Positions 28,218 to 37,976 of a stretch of 64,000 bases of DNA are shown one piece after another. The translations under genes were made by a program, and so were the position numbers. How positions within the stretch are numbered: the stretch's first letter is position 1; the number at the start of each line of letters is the position of its first letter. Below the pieces are notes generated by a model, which did not search any database, was not told where the DNA came from, and was given only the letters and a program-made list of their open reading frames with translations. Origin of the DNA: Bordetella genomosp. 13 (GTDB taxonomy: Bacteria > Pseudomonadota > Gammaproteobacteria > Burkholderiales > Burkholderiaceae_B); assembly GCF_002119665.1 (NCBI RefSeq), contig NZ_CP021111.1:4774001-4838000 (forward strand), written 5' to 3'.

Positions 28218-28760
28218 TTAGTTAGGGGCGCTATCAGGCGCATTGCCTGTCAGAGCGTTGCGGTAGTAATCACGAGCCCAACGCTGGCGTATGGCTTCCA
28301 AGCGTTCGGGGTAGCGGGTGAAGTTAGGTTGCAGCCACGGAGTCAGGTCGTCAGCGAGTGCGGCATGATCGAAACCGATGCCCGCTGCCGCCAGCAGGCT
28401 TACCGCCTGGCGGAGATGATCCGGCAAACCTTCCGCATCCGTGCCTAGCAATGCGACGAAACGCTGCTCGAGGCTTGGTCGCTTGTCGAGTGCAATAAAC
28501 AGCTTTCCCAAACTTGCTGCGAACCCTTGTTCGGCGCTTTCTGGATGTATGGCATAGAGCGCAGCCGACAGGTACAGCGACAGGCGACGCCCATCCTGCG
28601 CATGGCTGTCAACTGGGACGAAGCGCTCTACGAACGGATAGGCGGGTGGGTAAGAACCAGGCGGAAAGGCAAGGCTGCGGCGCAGGACTGCAAGCGCACC
28701 ACGATTGTTAAGTTTGAGCGCGTGCAAATGGTCAACAAATTTCTTGGCGTGATCGCTCAC
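28218..28760 (-). CDS. cse2: Cse2 (Cas11e), Cascade small subunit
   Basis: 180-residue small helical subunit (CasB) that forms a dimer along the Cascade belly and stabilises the R-loop. The GTG at 28760 is chosen because it lies one base after the cas8e stop with GGAGG six bases upstream; extension to 28877 would only read into cas8e. The GALAVLRRSLAFPPG and arginine-rich motifs are characteristic. Slightly longer than the E. coli protein (160 residues). Confidence 0.93.
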   Translation of the reverse strand: MSDHAKKFVDHLHALKLNNRGALAVLRRSLAFPPGSYPPAYPFVERFVPVDSHAQDGRRLSLYLSAALYAIHPESAEQGFAASLGKLFIALDKRPSLEQRFVALLGTDAEGLPDHLRQAVSLLAAAGIGFDHAALADDLTPWLQPNFTRYPERLEAIRQRWARDYYRNALTGNAPDSAPN

Positions 28761-28761
28761 G

Positions 28762-30309
28762 TCAGACCTCCTGGGGGGATATGTTTTCCTGCGAGATAGG
28801 CAAGTGAGCCTTGAACAACCCATTGAATCGCGGCCAGTACTTGGCATCTGCGCGCAAGGCGCGCGCAGAGGCGCCAAGACTTACTTGCACATGCGACCAA
28901 GCAGCATGGGCTGCCTCGCGCAAGGCGTCACGCCAAGTTGTTCCCGCCTTTGCCCAAGAACCAGCTGCCAACAGATTCAGAATTTCTGGCAACGCTTGCT
29001 CGGCACGTGAGAAGAAAGTTGCGGCAGCAGGCCCACGGTCGAACATGTCACGGGCACGAGCCCGGGTATCCTTGCTTTCTCCGTCGGGCAAGGCATCGGC
29101 CACCATCCGACTGCCCAGGCTTCGGACTTCGTAGAAAAGCTTATCCGCATGATCTATCAGCACGGCAAGTTCGCGTGCATTGTCCGGATCTTCTAGCAGA
29201 CTCACCGGCAGGGTGAACTGTTCGGATCTCCAGCGCAGAAGCTTCGCCTGATCGCTGGCAAGGCCCGCAACCCAGACAGGCTGATAGCCATCATGCTGGA
29301 GCAGATGCGCCTGAAGATTTGCTGCGGACTGAAGCACCGCGGCCGGGCTGGTCTTGCCGCTCGGATTGGGCAATAGGCTTGGCAAGTCACGCCAGAACGC
29401 ACGCCCCTCGGTGAAGGTCAACCGAACCTTGCCGACCGAACCTTCACGGTAGCTCGCCATAGGATCGGGCGCATTGACATCGTCCGCTAATGCCAAACCT
29501 GCGCCGAAACGCAACCATCGAATCGACCCGTCTTCCTCAGGCACGAACTGCACGGCACGGCTCAATCGGGTGTAGCGGTCATTGGGACCGGTAGCAAGGA
29601 CTGCGTCGGCCTTGAGTTGAGCAAGCGTAACGGACGGTTGTTGCCAGGCGGGGATATCGTTCACTCCATCGCGGCTGGCAGCGTGCAGCGCCAGGCACAA
29701 AGTTTTAGAAAGCGTCTCCCCCATGGGCAACGAGGCCGCCGTGTTCGCCAATGCACCGGCCTTGTCGGAATCACGGAAGGTCTTTACCAAACCGCCGGGA
29801 GTGAACTGCAAGAATCCCAATAGGCTGCGTAGGCCGCGTGCCGGAGGAACGGCGGTCGGCTGCGAGTCGACGGAATGATCGAACACCGCAGGGGTATTGC
29901 CGGTGGCATGCGCCAACCCGACTTGCGTCCAAGGTTTGAGCTTGTCGCGAGTCTCTTCAGCATGAGCCAGCACAGCCACCTGCATGAAGGGATGCTCATC
30001 GTGAAAGAGCCAGAAGCGGTCCTGCCAATGCGCCAGATAGCCCAGGATGTCCTGAATGGGCAAACCGTTTTCATACCACTGAGCGCGTTGCCGGTCGGTC
30101 CACTTTCCCAGCGATTGGGTCAGCGCCGAGTGCACGATCGCGAGCAACACCCGATATTGTGCGATAAGGCTGGGCGGCTCGGTATCCGACAATGCGCGTA
30201 TTTCGTTGGCGCGCGCGAAGAGGTCGCGCAGTCCCACGTCGACGTTTTCTCCATCGGCCAGCCGTACCGGCAACCAGGGCTCGTCAAGCAGGTTGAAGTG
30301 TTTGGGCAT
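28762..30309 (-). CDS. cas8e: Cas8e (Cse1), Cascade large subunit
   Basis: 515-residue type I-E large subunit (CasA) that reads the PAM and recruits Cas3. It opens with FNLLDEPWLPV, the diagnostic Cse1 start, and carries the central GNTPAVFDHSVDS and SLLGFLQFTPGGL segments. Length matches the family (E. coli 502). Its start overlaps the last 26 bases of cas3, so expression is coupled. Confidence 0.96.
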   Translation of the reverse strand: MPKHFNLLDEPWLPVRLADGENVDVGLRDLFARANEIRALSDTEPPSLIAQYRVLLAIVHSALTQSLGKWTDRQRAQWYENGLPIQDILGYLAHWQDRFWLFHDEHPFMQVAVLAHAEETRDKLKPWTQVGLAHATGNTPAVFDHSVDSQPTAVPPARGLRSLLGFLQFTPGGLVKTFRDSDKAGALANTAASLPMGETLSKTLCLALHAASRDGVNDIPAWQQPSVTLAQLKADAVLATGPNDRYTRLSRAVQFVPEEDGSIRWLRFGAGLALADDVNAPDPMASYREGSVGKVRLTFTEGRAFWRDLPSLLPNPSGKTSPAAVLQSAANLQAHLLQHDGYQPVWVAGLASDQAKLLRWRSEQFTLPVSLLEDPDNARELAVLIDHADKLFYEVRSLGSRMVADALPDGESKDTRARARDMFDRGPAAATFFSRAEQALPEILNLLAAGSWAKAGTTWRDALREAAHAAWSHVQVSLGASARALRADAKYWPRFNGLFKAHLPISQENISPQEV

Positions 30310-33067
30310 GTGTATCGTCCGCCAAGCGAGTATCGTTTGCTTGCAGCAGGCCCAAAGTCTCGTGTAGGCCTAGCGTTAAATCTTGCGATGAGTACCAACC
30401 ATCCCGCAGCACCAGCGGATGGAAATTCTGAAGCAATGCGTGCATTTCGAAGGCTACGGGTATGGGTTGGGCGCTGAAGTGCGCGACGCAAGCCTTGCCG
30501 GACACCCGGACGTGCCTTGCATAGAGACGCTTGGCCAAATCATCTGATACGGGCGCGTTGGGGTCGAAGCACTCGCCATACGGCTCAATGCACCATCCAT
30601 CCGCCGCGACATGGACAGGAACTAGAGTCACTGACTCCCTCCCCAACCGCGTCTGATTGACTTGCCCTAGCAGCTCGTCTTCATCGGCGCCGCGAGGTTT
30701 TCCCACATAGGCGGCTTGCGGCTCCTCGGATGGGTCGATGGAAATGTTCAGCCATTGCTGCCGTTCCCTCGTGACCCGAGCTCGGTACTTGCCGTATGAC
30801 TCTATTTCGATGAAGGCACGCGCTTGCGCTTCGAGGTCTTCCGGTAGTTCGTGGTCACCATAGACTTGCTGCACTAGACGATCTATGTCCTCCGGCAGTT
30901 CGACTGAGTTCATACGCGACAGGATTGCCCATGTCCGGCCCAGAATGTAAGGGTCGTACACGTACTCCCATGCGGTTTCCTTCAGTTCCGGCAGCTGTTT
31001 ACCGCCCAGGCCGGCGACGTGCACTCGCGGCACACTATGCGAATCGGGTCGTATGCGTTCGTGGCGATGCAGGCGACCTACCCGCTGCAGCAGCAGGTCG
31101 ACCGGAGCCAAGTCGGTTATTACAAAATCGAAGTCAACGTCCAAGGACTGTTCTGCGACTTGGGTTGCGATCAGGATGGCCTTGGCTGGCCGTTGACCGT
31201 GGGCGCCAAAAGCGGCCAGAACGGCCTGCTCGATCGATGTACGCTGCTCAGCCGGATAACGCGCATGGAACAGCATGAGACTACTGTCGTTGTCCAGTTG
31301 ACCTTCAAGCAGTCGATACAAGGCTTGTGCGCGTTCGACGGTATTGGCGACGACCAAACCGCAACCACCGTGCTCGACCTGCCGCATCGATAGCAGCGCT
31401 ATTTCTGCAAGGTCTTCACTCAGGCCACTTACCGTCACGGGAGGCAACGGTCGCGCGGCAAACGTTTCTGCGTACACACCGCTCCCGCTAGCAACCAATA
31501 CGCGCGGATACGGCAGCTCTGGCGATTCTTCATTCGGTATGTTCCAGGCCTGTAGAAGTGCATCGCGCCGATGCCGGGGCAATGTTGCGCTCATCAGTAC
31601 GACGGAACATCCCAACGCTTTCAGCCACCGCAACAGGCATTCGATCAGTCCGGAGGTATAGGTGTCGTAGGCATGGACTTCGTCAAGTACCACGACGCGG
31701 TTGGAAAGGCCGAACAGACGAACGAAATGATGTTTGACGTTCAATACGCCAAACAGCGCCTGATCGATGGTGCCCACCCCATGAGGGGAAAGCAACGGGC
31801 GACGACGTGGAGTGAACCAAGCAGCCGCAGAGACCGTTTCGCCACGCGAATGGTCTACATCGCGTAGATTCTGCATGTCCTCGTTCAGCAGCGCACCGCC
31901 ATGGACCAGTTGTATATCGGTGTCCGCTTGCGCGAATCGCTGGAGAAAACCGACGACGCGTTTGAACATGGCGTTGCCCGTGGCCTGCGTCGGCAACGCC
32001 ATGAAGAGGCCACGGTGATCGTTGAGTGTCTGCAGCCTCAGACACGCCAGCAGCGCGAGTTCGGTTTTTCCTTCGCCCATGGGGGCCTCGACCAGCATTA
32101 GAGCAGGCCCCTGTGCCTTGCTAAGCAAAAGTTCCCCGGCATGCTGCAACGGTCTGGCGCTAACTTGGCTATCCACTCCAATGATCCTGCAGATCAACTC
32201 ATCGGTGGACGCTTCTACAGGGAGAAACGTGCGTGATGACGGCCAAGGTACGCACGCTAACGCTGTCTCGGCCAATTCCAACGCATGACCAAAATACTGC
32301 AGCAGGTCATCATGCCGCTCGCCCATGGCGAACCAGTCGACGTTAGAGCCAATCCAATCCGCCACGCTGGTCAAGCCGGCCAGCCAGTTGACCGTCGGTA
32401 GATCCAACTCGTCGCTCACTGGCCGACCCTGCGGCGCCATGACGCGCCAGTAGGCCGCGAGCAGTTCGAATCGGGCCTCGGACCATACCTTGTCTTCGCG
32501 CAAAGGTTTCGCCGCGGCGATCTCGGTCGACGAGAAATGGTAGCCGTGATGTGCGCTGATTGCCCCAATAGCGTGGAGCAGCCATATGGACTCTGCATCT
32601 ACCAATTTACGCAACGCAGGCGCAAGCAAGGCCGCCGTCGCGCAAGAGTGGTTCGTGACGTGCAGTGATCGGTCATTGAACTGCAAAGCGGCAGCTCGGC
32701 TTGCTGCCATGGCTTCCGGCCATTTTGCATAAAACCCGGGGATGGCTTTGCCGAAATCGTGCAAACCCACCAGCGTGGCAATCCAACGGCCCGCGTGGGC
32801 ATGGGGCAAGCCCATGCGCGCTGCAATTTTTCTTTTGAAAGGTCGAGGTGTGCCCTGCCAAATCCTTTGCGCGACCGCGGCAACATCAAGCATATGGGCC
32901 AGCAACCCGTGCCCACTACCCTCCCCGCTCTTTGCCCAGATGGCTCTGGCTGCCGGAGAAAGCTGGCTGAATGTAGTCGGGGCGCTGTCGACGGATTCGG
33001 GCACGGCCAATCTCTTAGATTTATATGAATAAATATGTACAACAGAAACTAAACATTGCACAACCAT
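30284..33067 (-). CDS. cas3: Cas3, HD nuclease-helicase
   Basis: 927-residue type I effector that unwinds and degrades target DNA after Cascade binding. The HD nuclease has H58, HD103-104 (GLHDFGKA), H140 (TNHS) and H173-174 (SAHHG). The SF2 helicase has Walker A APMGEGKTE (328-336), DEVH (462-465) and SAT (493-495). All are intact. The ATG at 33067 lies in AT-rich sequence that looks like a promoter, so a GTG at 33004 (PESVDSAP, preceded by AAGAGA) may be the real start, giving about 906 residues. First gene of the cas operon. Confidence 0.95.
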   Translation of the reverse strand: MVVQCLVSVVHIYSYKSKRLAVPESVDSAPTTFSQLSPAARAIWAKSGEGSGHGLLAHMLDVAAVAQRIWQGTPRPFKRKIAARMGLPHAHAGRWIATLVGLHDFGKAIPGFYAKWPEAMAASRAAALQFNDRSLHVTNHSCATAALLAPALRKLVDAESIWLLHAIGAISAHHGYHFSSTEIAAAKPLREDKVWSEARFELLAAYWRVMAPQGRPVSDELDLPTVNWLAGLTSVADWIGSNVDWFAMGERHDDLLQYFGHALELAETALACVPWPSSRTFLPVEASTDELICRIIGVDSQVSARPLQHAGELLLSKAQGPALMLVEAPMGEGKTELALLACLRLQTLNDHRGLFMALPTQATGNAMFKRVVGFLQRFAQADTDIQLVHGGALLNEDMQNLRDVDHSRGETVSAAAWFTPRRRPLLSPHGVGTIDQALFGVLNVKHHFVRLFGLSNRVVVLDEVHAYDTYTSGLIECLLRWLKALGCSVVLMSATLPRHRRDALLQAWNIPNEESPELPYPRVLVASGSGVYAETFAARPLPPVTVSGLSEDLAEIALLSMRQVEHGGCGLVVANTVERAQALYRLLEGQLDNDSSLMLFHARYPAEQRTSIEQAVLAAFGAHGQRPAKAILIATQVAEQSLDVDFDFVITDLAPVDLLLQRVGRLHRHERIRPDSHSVPRVHVAGLGGKQLPELKETAWEYVYDPYILGRTWAILSRMNSVELPEDIDRLVQQVYGDHELPEDLEAQARAFIEIESYGKYRARVTRERQQWLNISIDPSEEPQAAYVGKPRGADEDELLGQVNQTRLGRESVTLVPVHVAADGWCIEPYGECFDPNAPVSDDLAKRLYARHVRVSGKACVAHFSAQPIPVAFEMHALLQNFHPLVLRDGWYSSQDLTLGLHETLGLLQANDTRLADDTHAQTLQPA
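33020..33048 (-). promoter_or_regulatory. Candidate promoter of the cas operon
   Basis: On the minus strand TTTCTG (33043-33048) and TATAAA (33020-33025) are 17 bases apart, inside a sharply AT-rich stretch overlapping the 5' end of the longest cas3 frame. The -35 match is weak. If real, translation would start at the GTG at 33004 rather than the ATG at 33067. Confidence 0.3.
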
Positions 33068-33459
33068 TATGTCCCGGTTATTGCACGACTGCCGGCACTT
33101 TTATGGGAACTAGTAACCAGAGGCGTAGCGGCAGCCCCTGATCGTGAGCGCTCGATATATCCGCGACGTGGGCTTCAAATGCTTGTGGGAAAGGCTGCAG
33201 CCGCGCATGTTGCCGCGAGCGACGCTAGACATCACCTTGGCGGATTGCTGAAGCCCATCCCGGAAGCAGGGAGCATTCTGACGAGGAAATGTGGGCACCC
33301 CGCATTCAAGACTTCGCACAAGAGGTCTGTTCAGTGCTGCCGAGCATGTCCCGCACCCGCTTCCATGTGTGCGCCGTGACCACAACCGCACGGTTCGGAG
33401 AACTCCGCCTCGTCTGCATGCGCCCGAGACACACGTGAATGGATGAAGCGCTGCAAGGA
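33068..33459. other. Intergenic region between cas3 and array 2
   Basis: About 390 bases between the cas3 start and the leader-distal end of array 2. No reading frame resembles a known protein on either strand. It probably contains the regulatory region for cas3 and the cas operon, possibly with decayed array sequence near 33460. No repeat unit is recognisable inside it. Confidence 0.5.
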
Positions 33460-34589
33460 GGGCTAATCCCCCGCATACGCGGGAACACGGGTAGCCCAGG
33501 CTCGTGCGGTTCTCCCCCCCGCGGTTCATCCCCGCATACGCGGGGAACACATCACCCCCCTCCGTCGCCGGCGCCGCGACCGTCGGTCCATCCCCGCATA
33601 CGCGGGGAACACGCGCGCAGCGAGACGGTGGCGCGCTCCTTCACCGGTTCATCCCCGCATACGCGGGGAACACTTTCGCCGGTCAGGCGTGTACTGCATG
33701 CTGGCCGGTTCATCCCCGCATGCGCGGGGAACACTTCATCAGCAGCTACGCCACTTATATCCAAAACGGTTCATCCCCGCATGCGCGGGGAACACATCGA
33801 GGACGAGCGGCAGATTCCGGCCGACTACGGTTCATCCCCGCATGCGTGGGGAACACGTCAGGGCCATCACCTCGCGGATGAAGTAGCGCGGTTCATCCCC
33901 GCATGCGCGGGGAACACATCTGCATTGCCTCTTGTGCATCGTAATAGCGCGGTTCATCCCCGCATGCGCGGGGAACACTTCGCCGCGGTACTGACCGATC
34001 CCTCGATCAACGGTTCATCCCCGCATGCGCGGGGAACACTTCAGGTCGTAGAACCCGAACGGGGCTGTCAGCGGTTCATCCCCGCATGCGCGGGGAACAC
34101 GGCAGGTATCCGAGCACGTCCAGGGCGCGGGCCGGTTCATCCCCGCATGCGCGGGGAACACATTGCAGCCGAGGACCAAGTTTACGGCGTAACCGGTTCA
34201 TCCCCGCATGCGCGGGGAACACGCAGCAAAGTAGTGCGGCGCTGAATCACACTACGGTTCATCCCCGCATGCGCGGGGAACACAATGTCGTTCTCGGCGT
34301 AGAAGGTCAACGCGGCGGTTCATCCCCGCATGCGCGGGGAACACGGGAACTGCCAGGACTTGCCGGCACCGATGGACGGTTCATCCCCGCATACGCGGGG
34401 AACACGAGACAGCGCTTCCCGTGTGGTGGCGGCCCAACCGGTTCATCCCCGCATACGCGGGGAACACGCGATGACGCGCGGCTGAATGATGTCCATGCTC
34501 GGTTCATCCCCGCATGCGCGGGGAACACATGGCGGCGTCGTACTTCTCCTGGTGTTCCGGCGGTTCATCCCCGCATGCGCGGGGAACAC
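33460..34589 (-). CRISPR. CRISPR array 2, type I-E, 19 repeats and 18 spacers
   Basis: Same 29-base repeat family and 61-base period as array 1, same polarity. Spacers of 33 bases occur at 33489, 33551 and 34406. The repeat at 33460 is degenerate (indel in the hairpin), marking the leader-distal end. The loop tetranucleotide is ATAC in repeats 1-4, 16 and 17 and ATGC in the others; the repeat at 33828 also has one stem change. The leader lies at 34590 onward and transcription is on the minus strand toward cas3. Confidence 0.98.
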
Positions 34590-34748
34590 TCTTCCGATAA
34601 GCCCTTGTTTCGAAACGACAAATCCACGCCGCCAAAATCTACCGACGAACTGACACTTCGAAGGCTGCCACGTTATCAAACACCGATCAACAGAATCTCA
34701 CTGCAGCCGGACTTAGCGAGCCCCGCAAATCTCTCCTTCTAGCCTGTC
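34590..34748 (-). promoter_or_regulatory. Leader of CRISPR array 2
   Basis: Sequence between the leader-proximal repeat and the stop codon of the molybdenum hydroxylase gene. TCGGTAGATT on the minus strand begins exactly 56 bases before the first repeat, and ATTTGT, TTT, AAA and TTAT blocks sit at the same offsets as in the array 1 leader. Conservation stops beyond that point. The array promoter is expected here; I see no convincing -35/-10 pair. Read-through from the upstream hydroxylase operon, on the same strand, is also possible. Confidence 0.65.
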
Positions 34749-36965
34749 CTACGCGGCCAGCCGAGCCTCCAACAAATCCTCGATCCTCACCGGCAGATCG
34801 CGCACCCGAACGCCCGTCGCGTGATACACCGCATTGGTGATCGCGGCCGCGATCCCCGCCAGACCAATCTCGCCGATCCCGCGCGCGCCCACCTCGTTCC
34901 ACACCGTGTCGGGATAATCGAGGAACATCACATCCAGTTCCGGCGCATCGGCGTGCGTCGCCACGATGTAATCCGCCAGATTGCTGTTCACGGGCGCGCC
35001 GCTGCGCGGGTCGTATTGCGTGTGTTCGAACAGCGCCATGCCTACGCCCATGATGACCGCGCCCTCTATCTGGTTGCGGCCGGTGCGCGGGTTCACGATG
35101 CGGCCGCCGTCGATCACCGTCACGACGCGCGACACGCGCAGGCGCGCGGTGGCGGGATGCCAGGTCACTTCCGCGAAGTGGGCGCCGTAGGAATTCACCG
35201 AATAGCGCTTCTTCACGTCGCCGCCCGAGCCGGCCTTGCCCTGGCCCGATACGGACTCCACGCCTGCCTGCAGCAGCACGCGCTGCAGCGGCACGCATTC
35301 ATCCCCATCTGCAGGCCCGATGCCGCCGTCGCGACAGCACAGGTCGTCCACCGGCCGGCCAGCCCAGGCGCCCTCGCCTTGGACGCATAAGCCGATGGCT
35401 GCCCGCACGGCATGGCGCGCGGCTTGCAGTACGGCCGGCACGACGGACGCGGTGGCGCCCGAGCCGCCGGACGTCGGCCCGGGCGGCAGGTCCGAATCGC
35501 CCAGCCGCACTTCGATGCGGTCCAGCGGCAGGCCCGTCTCGGCACTGACCAGTTGCGCCAGCACGGTGTAGGTGCCGGTGCCCAGGTCCTGTGCCGCGCA
35601 CAGCACGCGCGCCGAGCCGTCGGCGTGCAGGCTGACTGTGGCCTCGGTGGGCATGCGGTATCCCAGCCATGAGCACGATGCCATGCCCCATCCCAACGTC
35701 AGCTCGCCTCTCTTCATCGATCCGACGGCGGGGGTGCGCCGCGACCAGCCGAACCGATCGGCGCCAGTGGTCAGGCATTCGCGCAGATGGCGCGACGAGA
35801 ACGGCAAACCGTTGCTCTCGTCCTTCTCGGGCTCGTTCATCAAGCGCAGTTCAACCGGGTCCTTGCCCAGCGCGATGGCCAGCTCGTCCATGGCGGACTC
35901 GTAGGCATACAGGCCCGGCACGGCACCGGGGCCCCGCATCGACGTGGGCGTGCCCACGTTGCGGCGCGCCATGCCCGAGCACACCTTCAGATTCGGCGTG
36001 CTGTACATGCGCGGCGTGGCCTCGGCGCAGTACTCCGTGTATTCGTCCAGCAGCGAGCCCTGGCTGACGTAGTGGTGCTGCACGGACACCAGGCGCCCCT
36101 CCTTCGTCGCACCCAGGCGAAAGCGCTGGCGCGTGTAGGGACGATGGCCCGTGCCATGGAAGGTCATGGCGCGCGCTAGCACGACTTTCACGGGACGGTG
36201 CAATTTGCAGGAAGCCGCGGCGGCCAGCAGCGAATGCGGCCAGGGCCACAGCTTGCCGCCGAAGCCCGAGCCCAGGAACAGCGACACCACCCGCACGTGC
36301 GCAGGCTCCACGTCCAGCATCTGCGCCATCACGTCGCGATGGTTCACCACTCCCTGGCTGGTCTCGTACAGCGTGTAGGTCTGCCCGTTGTAGTCCGCCA
36401 CGCAGGCGTGCATCTCGATGGCATTGTGGGTCTCGACCGGCGTGGTGTAGGTGGCGTCGATGCGCACCTCCGCGCTGTCGTAGGCAGAGACAGCGTCGCC
36501 GCGCTCGCTCTCTACGTCCGGCGTATCGGCCTCGGTCACGGGCCCGGGAGGCGACACGTCGGGCGTCTGCGCGTCGTAGCGCGCGCGCACCAGGCGGGCG
36601 GCCGCCGTGGCGATCTCCAGCGTGTCGGCCACCACCAGGGCCACGTACTGGCCGTAGTAGCGGATCACGTCGTCCTCGAACGGCGGACGCTTCTCGTCGA
36701 TGCTGCCTTTCTCGGCACGGCGCAACGGCGGACAGTTGCCGCGATGCAGTACCGCGCGCACGCCGGCCACGGCTTCGGCGCGCGTCACGTCGAGCTCCGC
36801 GATGCGGCCATGTGCGATGGTGGCGCATACGGGCACGCCATACAGCATGCCCGGCAGATTGAAATCCGCCGCGTAGCGGGCCGTGCCGCTGACCTTCAGC
36901 GGTCCGTCGATGCGCGGGTATGGATTGCTGACGGCCTCGGGATGGGAAAGCCGGATGGGTTCCAT
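34749..36965 (-). CDS. Molybdenum hydroxylase large subunit (xanthine dehydrogenase/aldehyde oxidase type)
   Basis: 738-residue molybdopterin-binding subunit of a xanthine-oxidase-family enzyme, resembling PaoC/YagR. The a/b hammerhead domain (RIDGPLKVSGTARYAADF) is followed by molybdopterin-binding regions including GSGFGGKLWPWPH, TSMRGPGAVPG and the C-terminal GARGIGEIGLAG with the base-catalytic glutamate. The ATG at 36965 has GGAG eight bases upstream; a second ATG at 36971 is too close to it. Substrate (aldehyde or N-heterocycle) is not evident. Last gene of a three-gene operon. Confidence 0.9.
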   Translation of the reverse strand: MEPIRLSHPEAVSNPYPRIDGPLKVSGTARYAADFNLPGMLYGVPVCATIAHGRIAELDVTRAEAVAGVRAVLHRGNCPPLRRAEKGSIDEKRPPFEDDVIRYYGQYVALVVADTLEIATAAARLVRARYDAQTPDVSPPGPVTEADTPDVESERGDAVSAYDSAEVRIDATYTTPVETHNAIEMHACVADYNGQTYTLYETSQGVVNHRDVMAQMLDVEPAHVRVVSLFLGSGFGGKLWPWPHSLLAAAASCKLHRPVKVVLARAMTFHGTGHRPYTRQRFRLGATKEGRLVSVQHHYVSQGSLLDEYTEYCAEATPRMYSTPNLKVCSGMARRNVGTPTSMRGPGAVPGLYAYESAMDELAIALGKDPVELRLMNEPEKDESNGLPFSSRHLRECLTTGADRFGWSRRTPAVGSMKRGELTLGWGMASCSWLGYRMPTEATVSLHADGSARVLCAAQDLGTGTYTVLAQLVSAETGLPLDRIEVRLGDSDLPPGPTSGGSGATASVVPAVLQAARHAVRAAIGLCVQGEGAWAGRPVDDLCCRDGGIGPADGDECVPLQRVLLQAGVESVSGQGKAGSGGDVKKRYSVNSYGAHFAEVTWHPATARLRVSRVVTVIDGGRIVNPRTGRNQIEGAVIMGVGMALFEHTQYDPRSGAPVNSNLADYIVATHADAPELDVMFLDYPDTVWNEVGARGIGEIGLAGIAAAITNAVYHATGVRVRDLPVRIEDLLEARLAA

Positions 36966-36976
36966 GGGCATTGCTC

Positions 36977-37972
36977 CTACGCGTGGTGCGGCGGCACGGT
37001 CGTGGCCAGCGCATGCACCAGGCAGCGCTGCGCCAGTTCGATCTTGAATGCGTTCTCGCTTTGGGGCACGGCGTCGCGCACCGCCGCGCGAGCGGCCTGG
37101 GCATAGGGCTCGCTGTCCGGCGCTTGGCCCAGCAAGGCCTGTTCGGACTGTGGGCAACGCCAGGGGCGCGTGCCTACACCGCCAAGCGCGATTCCCGCGT
37201 GGTCGATGCGCCCGCCATTGACGTGCAGCACCACCGCCGCCGAGGCCAGCGCGAATTCATACGAGGCGCGGTCACGCAGCTTGAGGTAAGCCGAGCGCGT
37301 GCCGCTGGGCAGCCGCGGCAGCACTACGGCGGTAATCAGCTCTCCGGGCTCGAGCACGGTCTCGCGATGCGGCGTGTCGCCCGGCAGCAGATAGAAGTCG
37401 GCAATCGGGATGGTGCGCATGCCGCCGGCGCCCTGCACCTGCACGCTCGCGCCCAGCGCCATCAACGCCACGTTCATGTCCGAGGGATTGGACGCGATGC
37501 AATGCTCGCTGGTGCCCAGCACGGCGAGGTTGCGGTTGTAGCCGCCGATGGCCGAACAGCCCGTGCCCGGCTCGCGCTTGTTGCACGGCGAGGCGCGATC
37601 GCGGAAGTACACGCAGCGCGTGCGCTGCAGCAGATTGCCGCCGGTGGTCGCCATGTTGCGCAGCTGCGCGGAGGCGCCTGCCAGCAGGGCCTGGGACAGC
37701 ACCGGATAGTGCGCGCGCACGTATGCATGGTGGGCCAGGTCCGCATTGCGCACCATGGCGCCGATGCGCACGCTGCCGTCCTCGGCCACCTCGACCTGGT
37801 CCAGGCCGATGCGGCCGATGTCCACCACGTGCTGCGGCGTCTCGACGTCCAGCTTCATCAGGTCGACCAGCGTGGTGCCTCCGGCAAGAAAGCGCACGTG
37901 GGCCGGCTCCGCGGCGGCCATGCGTACGGCTTCGGCGGCGTCGGCCGCGCGGCTGTAGCGAAAGGTCTCCAT
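36977..37972 (-). CDS. Molybdenum hydroxylase FAD-binding subunit
   Basis: 331-residue medium subunit (PaoB/YagS type). The FAD-binding motif FLAGGTTLVDLMKLD, the ATTGGNLLQRTRC segment and a cysteine cluster (RASPCNKREPGTGCSAIGG) that may hold an extra 4Fe-4S cluster, as in PaoB, are visible. It passes electrons from the 2Fe-2S subunit to an acceptor. It begins four bases after the iron-sulfur subunit gene and ends 11 bases before the large-subunit start. Confidence 0.9.
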   Translation of the reverse strand: METFRYSRAADAAEAVRMAAAEPAHVRFLAGGTTLVDLMKLDVETPQHVVDIGRIGLDQVEVAEDGSVRIGAMVRNADLAHHAYVRAHYPVLSQALLAGASAQLRNMATTGGNLLQRTRCVYFRDRASPCNKREPGTGCSAIGGYNRNLAVLGTSEHCIASNPSDMNVALMALGASVQVQGAGGMRTIPIADFYLLPGDTPHRETVLEPGELITAVVLPRLPSGTRSAYLKLRDRASYEFALASAAVVLHVNGGRIDHAGIALGGVGTRPWRCPQSEQALLGQAPDSEPYAQAARAAVRDAVPQSENAFKIELAQRCLVHALATTVPPHHA

Positions 37973-37976
37973 GGCG

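Noticed and set aside
33068..33459. Extra genes upstream of cas3
   Set aside because: Short frames exist on both strands but none has a ribosome site, family motif or protein-like composition.
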